Source of the DNA: Phallusia mammillata
Taxonomy: Eukaryota; Chordata; Ascidiacea; Phlebobranchia; Ascidiidae
Length of the DNA: 64,000 nt
Assembly (NCBI GenBank): GCA_003260075.1
Contig: QLIY01000270.1
Coordinates: 1 to 64,000, forward strand
Reading direction: 5' to 3'
The number at the start of each line of letters is the position of its first letter. The stretch's first letter is position 1. The notes beneath the pieces are model-generated. The model did not search any database. It saw nothing but the letters and a program-made list of their open reading frames with translations, and was not told the DNA's origin. The translations under genes and the position numbers were made by a program. Shown here in pieces: positions 26,001 through 37,900 of the stretch.

Positions 26001-26646
26001 AAAATATAGAAGCTAGCCAAGTAGAGTCTTTTTTGTTTTATAGGCCATGGTTATGACACAACAAAGATAAAAGGTCATTGACACCAAACTTGTAATAAAA
26101 AATCTGCAGGAAAGTTTCTTAAGGTTGTTGAAGACTTTTTAACATACGAATTTTACAACTGTTGTTTCAACCACCAGAACATTGCCTAAAAACAAAATCT
26201 GAGATTGGTTTATCGCTTATTGTTTAGGCACAGAATAAACACATCTTATGAAAAAGAAAGTACTACAAATTTGTTTTTGGTTGATCTGTGAGGGTATTGT
26301 TTTTTTTTACCCCAATTTCGGCAATTTTTTTTTACCCCACTTGACTATAGTTTAGATTGAATAAACACCTTGAAAATAAATGTAATCTTCACAACAAAAA
26401 CATGCATGCAACTGGTAAGCTACGTACAACGGAACGCTGGTCTACAGAACATCTTTCCTTCCTATTGGTTTTATCAACGTTAAATAAATTGGAAAACTAT
26501 TTTTTCTATTTATTTAGGAAAGGAATAAGATTCAATAACACAGTTATATCTGCACTTACAGATATCCCCCTAATTAGCTACTTTAGTATTTCAAACCTGA
26601 TAAAACTTCTTACCATAAGCGTCCCTTGTGATAGTTGATACGCCAT
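18941..26646 (-). CDS. Gene D: two-unit RPA70N-like protein (299 aa)
   Basis: Ten exons: 26614-26646, 24877-25000, 24698-24806, 24357-24445, 24172-24242, 23376-23499, 22336-22444, 21690-21787, 20608-20709, 18941-18981; 900 nt, one open frame. Unit 1 is residues 1-118. A linker exon (119-142, ending HTKLTGGAVM) takes the place of the start exon for unit 2 (about 133-252). Then follow a Ser/Asn/Lys-rich linker and the tail NQQKIYIMPPQN. Unit 2 keeps R-Y-R before LVVSDG, exactly as in human RPA1; unit 1 has R-I-T. Exon 8 ends with a GC donor (21684-21689). Intron 1 contains a 1.33-kb TA-flanked element. Intron 9 contains the assembly gap and another TA-flanked element, so the link to exon 10 rests on conservation with E and F. 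Confidence 0.85.
19111..19682. repeat. Inverted repeat pair in intron 9 of gene D
   Basis: GCGATCCTGGCAACCAGCAA... at about 19111-19157 is the complement of about 19633-19682. A second pair, direct this time, starts GCTTACAAAAGTATTGTGTT (19203 and 19563). The layout suggests a broken or nested fold-back element. Confidence 0.6.
19766..20533. mobile_element. TA-flanked (pogo/Tc-like) element spanning the assembly gap
   Basis: Ends CAGACGAATCCGGTTAA and TTAACCGGATTCGTCTG are perfect inverted repeats with TA on both outer sides (19764-19765 and 20534-20535). Sub-terminal GCGATTAACCGGATTATGCG motifs recur. The interior is mostly Ns, so its coding content is unknown. Confidence 0.75.
20232..20427. 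other. Assembly gap (196 N)
   Basis: Run of N; true length unknown. Confidence 1.
23024..23056. repeat. (TG)n microsatellite
   Basis: About 16 TG units in intron 6 of gene D, next to a poly-C seam duplication. Confidence 0.95.
23589..24006. mobile_element. hAT-like element, 418 bp, in intron 5 of gene D
   Basis: Ends CAGTGGTTCTGAAACTGGGG and AGAGTTTGAAAACCATTG; perfect 8-bp duplication ATCTAAGA (23581-23588 and 24007-24014). Interior motif GTGATGTC...AAGCTGTCTTTGGATCATT recurs at 16390-16440 and 12815-12850, marking further fragments of this family. Confidence 0.85.
25016..26345. mobile_element. TA-flanked element, 1330 bp, in intron 1 of gene D
   Basis: Ends GTCAAGTGGGGTAAAAAAAA and TTTTTTTTACCCCACTTGAC are inverted repeats with TA outside (25014-25015 and 26346-26347). 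GGGGTAAAAA motifs recur inside. Open frames within it do not resemble a transposase that I recognise. Confidence 0.75.
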
Positions 26647-26747
26647 TTTATGGCAGAAAAATATTTTCAAATCACGTCCACAGATACATAAAACCTCAAG
26701 ACTCAAGCAGCTTTAGGGAGAAGCTAATGTTTTTCTATGTGTAATAC

Positions 26748-26806
26748 TCCCGCCAAAAGTTGACTTTATTTCGTTGTTTTCCTGCCACTAATGTCGCACC
26801 AGAGCG
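26748..26806 (-). promoter_or_regulatory. Gene D upstream module: E2F-like site plus conserved block
   Basis: 26748-26757 reads TTTGGCGGGA on the gene strand. The block at 26784-26806 reads GCCACTAATG then CACCAGAGCG on the plus strand. The site is about 100 bp upstream of the ATG. Confidence 0.6.
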
Positions 26807-27244
26807 AAAAAACCAAACACTTTATTATTTCGTTTTCTAACAAAAATCTTAATAGGGTAAAATGATGCTGTTACGTGATCTATATTTTTCCGTCTGCAGG
26901 AAATACACTGTAACCGTTTAGCTTTCAAACGAAAAAATCGGGTTCATTCTAAACTGGAGTAAATTTGTGTGAGCAGAGAACAGCTTTCATACACTCCATG
27001 AAGTGTATAAAGTTGAAACAAATGCAATGACCACGTCGATATATAAAATATATGCGCCTGCTTTTTAGCTAGTCGGTGTTTTTGCTAATTTGCTGATCTT
27101 GATGACTTTGGAAGCCGGTGACATGATATTGTTTAAGGTCAACTCACCAGACTGAACGTTACTTAATGCAACACAGTAACGGAAAAATCAGGTAAAAAAT
27201 AAAAAAAATGATTTACACAGATAAACGAGGGAAGCAGCTCATGA
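26807..27244. other. Spacer between gene D promoter and gene E 3' UTR
   Basis: I see no gene or clear repeat in it. Confidence 0.3.
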
Positions 27245-27250
27245 TTTAAT
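27245..27250 (-). other. Probable poly(A) signal (ATTAAA) of gene E
   Basis: Same conserved 3' flank as in D and F, about 220 bp after the stop. Confidence 0.45.
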
Positions 27251-27465
27251 CTGTTGCTCTTGAAGGTGACACGATTGGCACGTTTTTACAATCAACATAG
27301 AAGGCAAAACTTATTTTGGGTAACATCACACTGTATTGCAATTGAAATAAAAAGGTATTACGAAGTCTAAACTAAACACAATGAAATTGCAAACAAACAC
27401 ATAAAAAGTTAAGATGCAACATTGCCAGAAGCAGTAGAATTGTGGTCTGGTTTGCACAGCCCCAC

Positions 27466-30400
27466 TCAGTTTTGTGGTGGCATTATGTAGATTTTTTGCT
27501 GATTACCTGATATAAAAGTAAGTGCACATTTGAAACAGCTTGTATTCTTATTGTGCATGCAGATGAATTAGCCAAGTTCAAAGAAAATTTAATTTAAACC
27601 ATAAAAGTGCACATATGTTAACAGATATGGGAATATTAGGACACCAATAAATAAGCTATTGCTGCCAGGCATAGTATCAAGCACGATAATCGTGCACAGT
27701 CGCATTCAGTGTTATTTGCCCTGATGAAGACGACCTGTACAGGACGTCGAAACGTCGGAATAAAATACATTTGCCAGAAGAGCTCTATAAGCTTGATTAG
27801 GACAGCAAAACTACCAATTCCACCTACACTATTAAATTAACTTTTCATCCAAAATACATAAATAAATAAGTTATGTAGTTACAAGAGCACATGCAGCTTG
27901 TACTTACACTTGTTACTAGTCTTTGGCTTTTCACTTGGGTTGATGTTTTCATTCCCTGGCTGTGATGTACATATTAAACCTTTATTTAAAACAATAGCGT
28001 AAGGTCCAAAAATGTAAGGTGCTAATGTACCTTATCGCCCATGGGTCCCTAAAGTACGGTTTGGGGAATACAAATATTTGACCAAGAAAGCATTTTAACT
28101 TTATGTCTAACAGTTATTAAACACAAATCTAAGTTAAAATGCTCAACTAAAAATAGACTGCATTCTGAATAATTTTAGGAAATTCAATTAAACCTGGACC
28201 ACAAATGTTTACATCATCAGTAATGTGAACCTGTTTTAAACTTTGGAGACGACTGGATTATTTCGCAAATTATGTTGTAAAATGGAATGGATGTGGAGAA
28301 TAAAACCTGTGTTTCTTCAAAGTGTCATTGCTATTTAAAATTTTTTGTTGATTTACTTGCCTTCATTTGAAATACTCAAAGGAATGGGTTCACCAATTTG
28401 TCCCACAGCCTCATGAGAAAATTCTAGTATGTCAATATCAAGCAAAATCAAAATCCTCCTGCAAATACAACCCTTCATTACATGTCCTAAATTGTTATAC
28501 ATATATATGTTTGCATTTACTTTATGCCTACCCTTTTTGAACCAAAGCAAGCATCTCTGGTTAATAATGATAATTTCAACAAAAGGTTTACCCACATACA
28601 AAAACCACCTTTGTGGGCATTGTTGAAATTTTGAGTAGAACTTACTTACACAGTATAAAGGAAACAAACAAAGCACTAAGAGTTGCTCCCAAACAAAATA
28701 AAAATTCTGCTAATTCCACTTACACTCACAAATCTAAAATGATGTGTTTTTCTGGAAAACCACTGTAATAACACCCCCCCCCCACTTACTTACACAGTAT
28801 AAAGGAAACAAACAAAGCACTAAGAGTTGCTGCTAAACAAAATAAAAATTCTGCTAATTCCATTTACACACACAAATCTAAAATGATGTGTTTTTCTGGA
28901 AAACCACTGTAATAACGGTAGGGCTATTTCGTCTTGAATACAATTTGTAAGTTACCAAATATTACCTGAAAACTTTAAAACCCTATCTAACTGCGCTCTT
29001 TAATCACTTGTCAGCATTTACAGCCAAGTTATTACTTTTGTGACTGAGAAAATCTGGCAGCCAAAGAGCAACTGAAAAAGTTAACCATACCTTTTTCCTG
29101 TCAAGATAAATGATTGATAATGTATTGCTTGAAACACTGCATACTGCTGAAGAGATCCATCATGCACCAAATCATTAAGCTGTGTTGCTAACATAGCAGC
29201 TTAAAAAAGGGGTTTATTGTCGACCAAACCAATTTAACATATATATGTGATGATGGAAGGCATAACTTTTCAATGTCATTTTTAATCTCTAAAATCAATT
29301 TTGGCAAAGATTTTTAACTGTTGGTTAGAAACATTTAACGTCTTTGTATGGAACAAAATTCAAAAACCCATCTTCCCCCCCCCCCATAACTTTTCAATGT
29401 CATTTTTAATCTCTAAAATCAATTTTGGCAAATATTTTTAACTGTTGGTTAGAAATATTTCACAAAACTTTGTCCTTATAACGTCTTTGTATGGAACAGA
29501 ATTCAAAGACCCATCTCCATTGCAGTAAAAATAGTAATTAAATAAACAAACATACTAAAAACTTAAATTTGGAAAATAACCCTTTAAAAGTTGCTGAAAA
29601 AAAAATTACTTGCAAAGCTGTGAATGCACTAAAAAAGTTGCTGAAAGAAAATTACTTGCAAAGCTGTGAACGCCATCTGACAAAACAAGTCTCATTCTCG
29701 GCACACCAGATCCAGTTATTGACTTTGTGCCAAGACATTGTAATATAGGCTGGTATGGTTGCTTTCCACTCACCAGTTCCTGGGAATAATTCAGAACGGT
29801 AATACTGTTTCAAAGATACCCTTTAAAAAGAATTTCTACAACTTGGAAAGGATTTTACAGTCCAGTCATTAACAACAAAGATTCCTAACCAGAGGTAAAT
29901 AAGAGTAATCAACAAAGTATGTAAAAAAAATTGTGAAATTTTGGAGGAGTGGTATCTTTAAAATCTGATGGAAAATAAATATGTCTTGGTTTCTAATGTA
30001 AAAAATTAAGTTTAATACTTACCATAATTGCTCCAGTTGTTAAATTTGTGTGCTTCTGGCCACTTAGAAAATGATAAACACAATAATCATCTAAAAATCA
30101 CACTGTCAAGTAAAATAAATCAAAATTGAACTTACCTAGCACACTACAAGTAAGAATTTTTGTTGTTAATCAGTAAAAATCTTTAAACTATTGTGCATTA
30201 AATTACCAGCAATTGCCTATTGTTTAATTCAATACAACATAAACATTTTTTGGTATTTAGGCAATGAAAAATGAAAGATTTTATTTTCCTACCTGGGTGT
30301 TTAAGTTGCTCAGGATTACCGATTTTTCCACCAGCCTTTTCTGAAGTTTCAAGTATCTCAACATCATAACACATTACAATCCTACAAATTCAAGCTCAAT

Positions 30401-32137
30401 TCAAGCATACTACTTTACTGATTGATTACATACTGATTACATAATACTGCCCTTGTACAGGCAAATTCAGTTAATCACTTAATTTGTTTAAATGTATAGG
30501 GATCCCAAATCCCCCCCCCCCCAACACATTACAATCCTACAAATTCAAGCTCAATTCAAGCATACTACTTCACTTAATCACTTAATTTGTTTAAATGTAT
30601 AGGGATCCCAAATCCCAAATGTGTAGTCTATTATATTTATAGAAAATGCACAATATAAGAGGAAGACCTCATAAAGTTATCTAAGAAAAAAGAAATGTTA
30701 TTCTCTAGTATGCTGTTAACTAAATTTTTCTAAACTGGCCTTACCTTGAACCTCTATATAGTGTGGACCTGTAGTGCTTAAGTCGTAACAAGGTGTACTG
30801 TTTCATGCACCCTTCTATCGCCAAATCAATGAGATTATCTGATAACATGCAAGCTAAAACAATTGATTAACCCTCAAAGAAGGGCACTGGAATTTGAAAA
30901 TATATATAACATACAAATTATAACAAATATTGCATTATTATCACATTACATTTAACATTTTTGGCTTGATGCCATGTTGGTTGCAAAAAACATCATTTAG
31001 GCCCCATTAGTGTAAAGTCAAGTAGCTTCCTTATTACCTCTATAGCTGTGAATGCTATCTGACAAAACAAGTGCTATATCTGTTGACAAAACATGTCCAC
31101 CAACCAAATCATAAGTATTAAGACATTGTAAAATAGGGTTTCTTGGTTCTTGTCCTTTAAGAATTTTCTGTAAAAGATGGTCAAAATTGAAACAATACTT
31201 TAAAGATATGTGATACTGCTTTAAACAAAAATAGTTTTAACATAAACTGTTTTAAACAGAATAGTTTTACCCCCCCCCCAATTTTCTGTAAAAGATGGTC
31301 AAAATTGAAACAATACTTTAAAGATATCTGATACTGTTTTAAACAAAAATAGTTTTTATTCATATAAACTATAGAACATAATTAGCAAGCAAGCCAGATC
31401 CTGCTGATTGCATAGTCAATGTGGAAAGTGATTAAGCACATAACTTGCTGACAAAGTGATAATCTACTGCAGGTTTAACAAGTTGGTTAAACAGTGAATT
31501 AAAATCTAAAGAGAAATAATCTAAAACCAGTTTTATTATTAGGCAACAAAGTTTGAAACCAGAAAACTTCTAGGCTTAAGCTTACTGGTGCTAAAATACA
31601 AAAACTTAAAATACACTTGGTTGCACAGCTGAGAAAGTGCCCCCCCCCCCCTGATAACATGCAAGCTAAAACAATTGATTAACCCTCAAAGAAGGGCATT
31701 GGAATTGGATAATATATATAGCGCCCCCCCCCCATTGACCGTATTTGACCGGTCAATTGACCGGCTTGCCAACCCTAGTTTTATATATACTATAGAACCT
31801 AGTTTGTGAGCAAGCCAGATCCTGCTGATTGCATAGTCAATATGGAAAGGGATTAAGCAGATAACTTGCTGATAAAGTGATAATTACTGCAGGTTTAACA
31901 AGTTAAACAGTAAATTAAAATCTAAAGAGAAAAAATTCTAAAACCAGTTTTATTATCAGGCAACATAGTTCAAAAGACCAGAAAACTTTTAACTTCTAGG
32001 CTTAAGCTTGCTGGTGCTAAAGTACAAAAACTAAAAATACAATTGCACAGCTGTGAAAGTGCCAAACGCTTTGCAAATTAGATAAATATACCAACACTTC
32101 TTACCGAAAGCGCTCCTTGTGATAACTGATACGTCAT
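27466..32137 (-). CDS. Gene E: two-unit RPA70N-like protein (290 aa)
   Basis: Ten exons: 32105-32137, 31038-31167, 30745-30853, 30293-30381, 30023-30090, 29656-29779, 29091-29199, 28361-28458, 27908-27979, 27466-27506; 873 nt, open. Unit 1 (residues 1-120) starts MTYQLSQGALS and has lost the basic pair (D-I-A before LVLSDS). Unit 2 (about 133-253) keeps R-M-R before LVLSDG. The linker TSNK and tail NQQKIYIMPPQN are shared with D. Exon 6 is nearly identical in DNA to exon 2 of gene A over its 3' two thirds. Exon 8 uses a GC donor (28355-28360). Several introns, and exons 1 and 4 in part, are duplicated across poly-C seams (28774, 29375, 30511, 31270, 31640, 32279). Confidence 0.86.
27681..27753 (+). 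other. Hammerhead-like core motif and hairpin in intron 9 of gene E
   Basis: A perfect hairpin GCACGATAATCGTGC (27681-27695) precedes CTGATGA (27721-27727), a stem (GACG, CCTG / CAGG, CGTC) and GAAAC (27749-27753). These are two of the conserved hammerhead boxes with stem II. No stem III or cleavage site follows, so activity is unlikely as it stands. Confidence 0.35.
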
Positions 32138-32257
32138 TTTTGCCAGAAGAACCCCACAATTGTTTTAATGTCACGCTTAAAAGCTTCCACACCAACTAGA
32201 ACTAAAGAACAGTATGGCTGATCAGAGCAGAAGCAGAATTTTCCTGTTCCAGGAAAT

Positions 32258-32484
32258 TTCCCGCTAAAAGAGTCAAATCCCCCCCCCCCTGTGATAACTG
32301 ATACGTCATTTTTGCCAGAAGAAAGCCACAATTATTTTAATGTCACGCTTAAAAGCTTCCACACCAACTAGAACTAAAGGACAGTATGTTCAGAGCAGAA
32401 GCAGAATTTCCCTGTTCCCGGAATTTTCCCGCTAAAAGAGTCAAATAACTTCCTCTTCCTTGTCACTAACGTCGCACCAGAGCG
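32258..32484 (-). promoter_or_regulatory. Gene E upstream module, E2F-like part present twice
   Basis: TTTAGCGGGAA occurs on the gene strand at 32258-32268 and again at 32426-32436, because the promoter and the start of exon 1 are duplicated across the poly-C seam at 32279-32289. The 23-bp block (32462-32484) follows only the distal copy. That would be expected if the proximal copy is an assembly or duplication product. Confidence 0.55.
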
Positions 32485-34700
32485 CAAAACAAACTGAAAA
32501 TCTACTAACACAAGAACTCACAAGTAGGCCTGCTAATTTCCAAAGGTAGCGCTACCAAACATCGGCTTTTAAATGACAATAATTGCTCAACAATTAGTTG
32601 AGTCAGCAAGTATTGCCATCTACGCTACTTTTTTCACCGAGCGAAACATTGCAACTATACTCTATAAGTGGTTGCAGCATTTATCTTGCGCCGAAACGCC
32701 GTTGTCAAAGTCGTGCAACAAACTAACTAACTCTACCGACATGTGTTTGTTTGCGTATATTGACAACTAACTATAGGTTCGGTGGTATTTGCAGAAGTTT
32801 TAGCCGGTATTGCAGAAAAATCAAACACAACTGACATTAACAAACGAATCGCTGGTATTTTTTGCTAAACCAAGTACTGTGTAGCAAGCTAACTGCATTG
32901 CGCCTGTCATTTACATGTTTAGGACTTCCTGTAATCTTTACTATTAGGGCCTTTTTTGCGGTCAATCACTTAGCAACTGGTTTGTTGGCGTATGTTTATT
33001 ATTTGGCAATCACTCCTTTTTCTTTGTGCTTAACCGCTGGTGCTATTTTTCTTTTTATTCCTACGTTGTTTACACTTTCAATATAAACTCTTATTTTTTT
33101 GTAAATGGGAAAACGTTTTATAATGTATGATATATACGAGTAAAGGTGATACTATAAAACGACTTTAAGAATACGACGGTACCACACAAATAAAACACGT
33201 TGCCCATTTTTGGCAAGTAAATCAGTAGAGTTAATTAGCTTGCATACATCTATAATCACAGCAAAATTTTGCGTGTGTCTTCCATATTTGTTTTTGGACA
33301 GGACATGGAAAGTCAACACAAATACAATGCACTTTTATTATTACTTCCTCCGCATTATATTGAAATTTCCTGGCAAAACAGCTGTGCAGCAACATCATTT
33401 CTAGCTAAACATAGATGTATGTATAATTAATGCTAAAAGTTTGAACTGCCATTTTGACTGATGTTTCGATTTTGACTTTTAGAGAAATAATGGCATTTGA
33501 AAATTGATTTTCAATACAGTGTATACTAAGTTCCCCCCCCCCATAGAAAAATACTTTGTGCATCTCACGAAAGCTCAGGTCTATAGGATTACTTTTCCTA
33601 GTAGCAGGGACCGTCATTTCAGTAAGTCTGACAAAATAAAACATAAAAAGGGCTCAAGTCAAAAACAAGGACATCAACTTTTTCCAAGACATTGCCCTTT
33701 ACAATAAGGAACAATCCCAGGACGGTATGACAATCCTGCTTATAAGTGACAACTTTTCATCTTGCTTTTGGCGTACTAAATTGCCATTTAAATAATTCCG
33801 ACACAAGGTAGTGGACCGTTATTAGTTTTAGAACCTCTGATAGTAGAAACAAGTTTTGTCAAAACGTTAAAAAAAGAGCATCACTTTATATTTCCTCGTT
33901 GGCATTTAAAAATTGATTTTCAATACAGTGTATACTAAGTTTTATATAATTTTTATGAACTAAATTTGCTTTTTTTGCAAATGGTAATATAAGAATCAGT
34001 ACACATTCAAAGCAATATTCATTATAACAGAAATGTTATGTTTTTCAAAGACCCCCCCCCCCGTAATTTTGATAATCTAAATTTGCTTTTTTGTAAAATG
34101 GTTATATAAGATTCAAAACACATTCAAAGCAATATTCATTGTAACAGAAATGTTTCGTTTCACAAAGATCACCAATAAAATCGCCAAATTTTATCACACT
34201 AATATGACATCGTTGTGTCAAATGCAAAATACATGATTTAAAGTTTTTGTGGGCAAAAATAAACAGTTCTTCGATCATAAAATTACGAAAATACACACCT
34301 AATAGATAATGACAGCCTTCTGGGTGTTTAACAATTTTAAATAAATCTTATGGGAACAGATTATGTCCCCGGCAGTATCCTGGGTTCGAAACCCCCCCCC
34401 CCAATTTTCAGTTCTCGGACTGCAGCCTGATTGTCGAAAAATACAATAAAAAAAACAGATTATGCTTCCAACAGTTTACCATCGTCGGGTGACAAAGAAG
34501 AAATACTTATTTGGTCATGGTTGTCATGGCAATGGATAGACGCAAAGTCGATTTTGGAAGTTTTCGCGGAAATCCATCTCTGTCGAAATATTGATTTTGA
34601 AAGTAATCATTTTTAAGACACTCTGCGTACTTTAGGGGTTAGTATGAGGAATTAATGTATTTAAAGTTACATAAGAGATGAAAAGGGTTTAGTATCCGAT
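32485..34700. other. Spacer between gene E promoter and SLC6 3' end
   Basis: Contains three poly-C tracts (33533, 34052, 34392). The segment ending in CAGTGTATACTAAGTT is present at 33491-33532 and again at 33901-33940. No gene recognised. Confidence 0.4.
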
Positions 34701-34959
34701 TTACCAAAAGCCATTTTTACGGTGAGCGGGCCTGAATCTGGCCTGCACTCAAAATTTAGTCAAAAAAGTTAAGTCAAATCTTTGGTGAAACTGCGGCACA
34801 AATACTGATGTGTGTAAAATCAGGCCTGAATCAAGTCGTGTTGCAACTTTTTGGAACAATTTGTGTTTAAAAATAAGATTTTATTCATTTCCAGTTTGGT
34901 GTGTGTAGATTCCGTACAATCTGGGAGCTATGATCTGATATTGGTTACAAACTTTTTAC

Positions 34960-37900
34960 CTGAAGTAAGGATCCGTTCTCTTTGTACAACGTCACTACAG
35001 CTACTATAGGAATACACAATATGGAGGATAATGACATCATCCAACCTATGACGTTTGCCCACATCGGGTAAACGTAATCTGCAATAGTCAGTGGTTCCCA
35101 TTCGACGCAATACATCGTCAGCACTGTCTGCGGGACAAACAAATTAAAAGGTCTATACTGAAATTGAACGGGAGTTTTTAAACTTCAATAAAAAACTGAA
35201 AGACATAAAAATTGTCGGTCGGTTTGCAAGTTTTTAATCGCTTTACAAATAGATTTTTTATCAAGAAGGTTCATCAAAAATTTTCTGTATAAATATCATT
35301 TTATTTCTATTCTTAGGAACACTATACACGGACTTGAAAAGTAATTTAATGATAAACATTACTGCCAAAGAACTGGTGTATTAACATTAAGAATACATCG
35401 TTCAGACGTTTCAATAATCTCTTGTCATTATTAGTGCAGGTGCACTATATTCTTTATACACCAGTTATTTGGCAGTAATGTTTACAATGAAATTTTTAAT
35501 CTTGTTTTTAACAATTTTTCTACCCCCGAGTTTTACTTTATTTCATTCATTTTAGCAGCCTACGCGGATTAAAGCTAAATACTCGAATAAATTGATTTTT
35601 ATCTTACCACTGTTATGACGGGAATAGCAAACTTGTAACAGTAATCAAACACTCTCGGTAATTTTCGTCCCACCATCATTTTGACATCATGGCGGTATTT
35701 TCGGGCGTCCCACAACCAACCGACAGCCAGAGATTCACACGTGACTATCCATATAAGGCAAATACCATTAGCTCCGTAATAATTCATCAACTCGAACCAG
35801 TAGATTCCAGGCTAAAAATGTGAGTTAAATTAAAACTGCAAAATTGATGAGGTGTTTAATTGACCCTGTGTAGCTCAGTAAAATCCCGGAAAGGCTCGTG
35901 TCGTGGGTTCGAATCCCTTTCTAGCCCGCGCCTTTCCATATGAGAATGAGTGGTGACCAGCTGATTTGATATTACGCTTTCAATAGGCCAAGCATAAAAT
36001 TATTACACATGGTTTATATATGAGTATGTCGTGATCGCTCGTCTGCATGGACGCTTTAAGGCTGGACCCAGTCATATTTTCATGTTCATTTTGGGTGTTT
36101 TGTTTGTACTAAATTTTTCCAAATTTGTTGAAAAGTGATAAGACTTACACCAGTAAGCATAATCTGGCACATTGAAAACAAAAACAGAGCGATTCCACCA
36201 TTGGTGAGAGCTCTACGTTTATATGTTGACCCGAGTTTTGGTAGAGCATCAATTACCACTGTTGACAATGCTTCAAATTCACCAAACTGCAAAACAATAA
36301 AGATTTTAATGCAAGGCTTGAATTTTGAATCAGTTCAAATTCTTTAACTCACCGCTGAGTCAATAGCCACAAAGTAAAGAGTTAGAAAGAAAAGAGCAGA
36401 CCATAGTTGTGGGATTGGGAGTTGTGCTAAAGCTGAAGGTATAACTTGGAAGACTAGGCCCGGTCCTAAAAAACATTGGAAAATTTTAAGACTGTCTGAG
36501 ATGATTAGGTCAGGTTATGTTTTATTTGAAAAAAACCTGGCACTATATTCACTGTCAAGTTTATTGTTGGTTTGTATTAATTTGGGTAGAACTACTAACA
36601 CTGGAACTCAGTTAACGTCCGGTTTGGTAGGTGGCACAACAGAGCATAGGCGGTAATGGTGCTGACTAGGCAATTATTCTTTACCATAAACCCAAATTGC
36701 TGAGTCAGCACCATAAACGCCTATGCTCCGTTGCGTCACCTACCAGAAAAACACAGACCAGGCGCTAGACAAATTCCAGTGTTAGTAGCTCTACCATTAA
36801 TTTGTTGGTTAAAGCTCTACGTTTCATACACCTCCATGTAATCATATATATTTAGATAATTTCGGTTTGCGATAAGACAGATCTCGGCAGTGTTCGACAC
36901 ATCGTTGTACACGCTATTAATTTTTTTATGTGAAGCATTAGTTTTTTGTTGCGAAGTTTGAAAGGGATGTCTTGCATGTAATATTGCACATAATGATTTG
37001 AACCAAGCAAACCTGATTTGATTACAGACGTTATTTCCACATTGTTTGTATAAGCCAGGTTTCCAAGGATGCTAAACGTCACAAAGCCCATGATTATTGA
37101 TGTCACAATCCCACAAGGTATAATAAACACTGATTGTCTGCAAACAAATAAGCAAGGGTGGTATTTGCTTTGCTTTGAAAAAATATTTGTAACTAATTTT
37201 TTTGAGAAATTATTTTCTATTTCTTACAAAACCTTGTTTGCCTACTTAAAGAAGTCCGCTCTCTTTTTGTTGTAACTTCCAAAAGCTGTTAATCCAGGGA
37301 ATCCAAGACCATAAACATAAAATGCTTGGGAAATTCCTTCCATCCATACCTTAATACAACATAGAAATTCAATACTTATCTATTGATTTGCTTCCATTAC
37401 AATTTGGCATATTGTTTATAAAACAACTGTTGACTCTTTTCTTACCGAAGGTTTCAGTAACATTTCCATTTTCGGATAAAGAAACATTTTTATACCATCC
37501 CATGCGCCATCCAGGGTAACTCCTCGGATAAGTAGCACAAACAAGGTTATATAGGGCAAAGTTACGGTCAAATAGACCACCTAAGATGTATGGAATTCGT
37601 TTTCGCTTATTTCATTGTTGTGGTAGTTTAAGCTGTTATGATTGCTTTTTTTACCTTTCCGCTTGATTTAACGCCTTTGATGGTTACCATAAAAACAGAA
37701 ACAAAGGCAAAAATCAAAAACGGTAACATTGTTGAGTTAAATCCTAAACCAGCGTCGTCAAAACCAGAAGAGACTTGTAGAACCCTGTGTCTGGTAAAAA
37801 CACATTGGCCTGAAATTAATTAAGCCCAAACCCGGATCTTTTTTGAGAATCCGGTTTATACCCGAAGGTTTAATTGACATGCTTGAACGTTAAAGCCTCA

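Noticed and set aside
32862-33086. Hydrophobic plus-strand frame resembling a small membrane protein
   Set aside because: AT-rich DNA gives Leu/Phe-rich frames easily; no splice partners, no conservation and no family match.
34701-34742. Terminal SLC6 exon (ARFRPAHRKNGFW, stop)
   Set aside because: Phase and acceptor fit, but the sequence overlaps a repeated AGGCCTGAATC element and lacks the usual WGPA-type end; left out of the CDS span.
35867-35935. A possible tRNA gene
   Set aside because: A and B boxes are recognisable, but acceptor and anticodon stems do not pair; a SINE relic is more likely.
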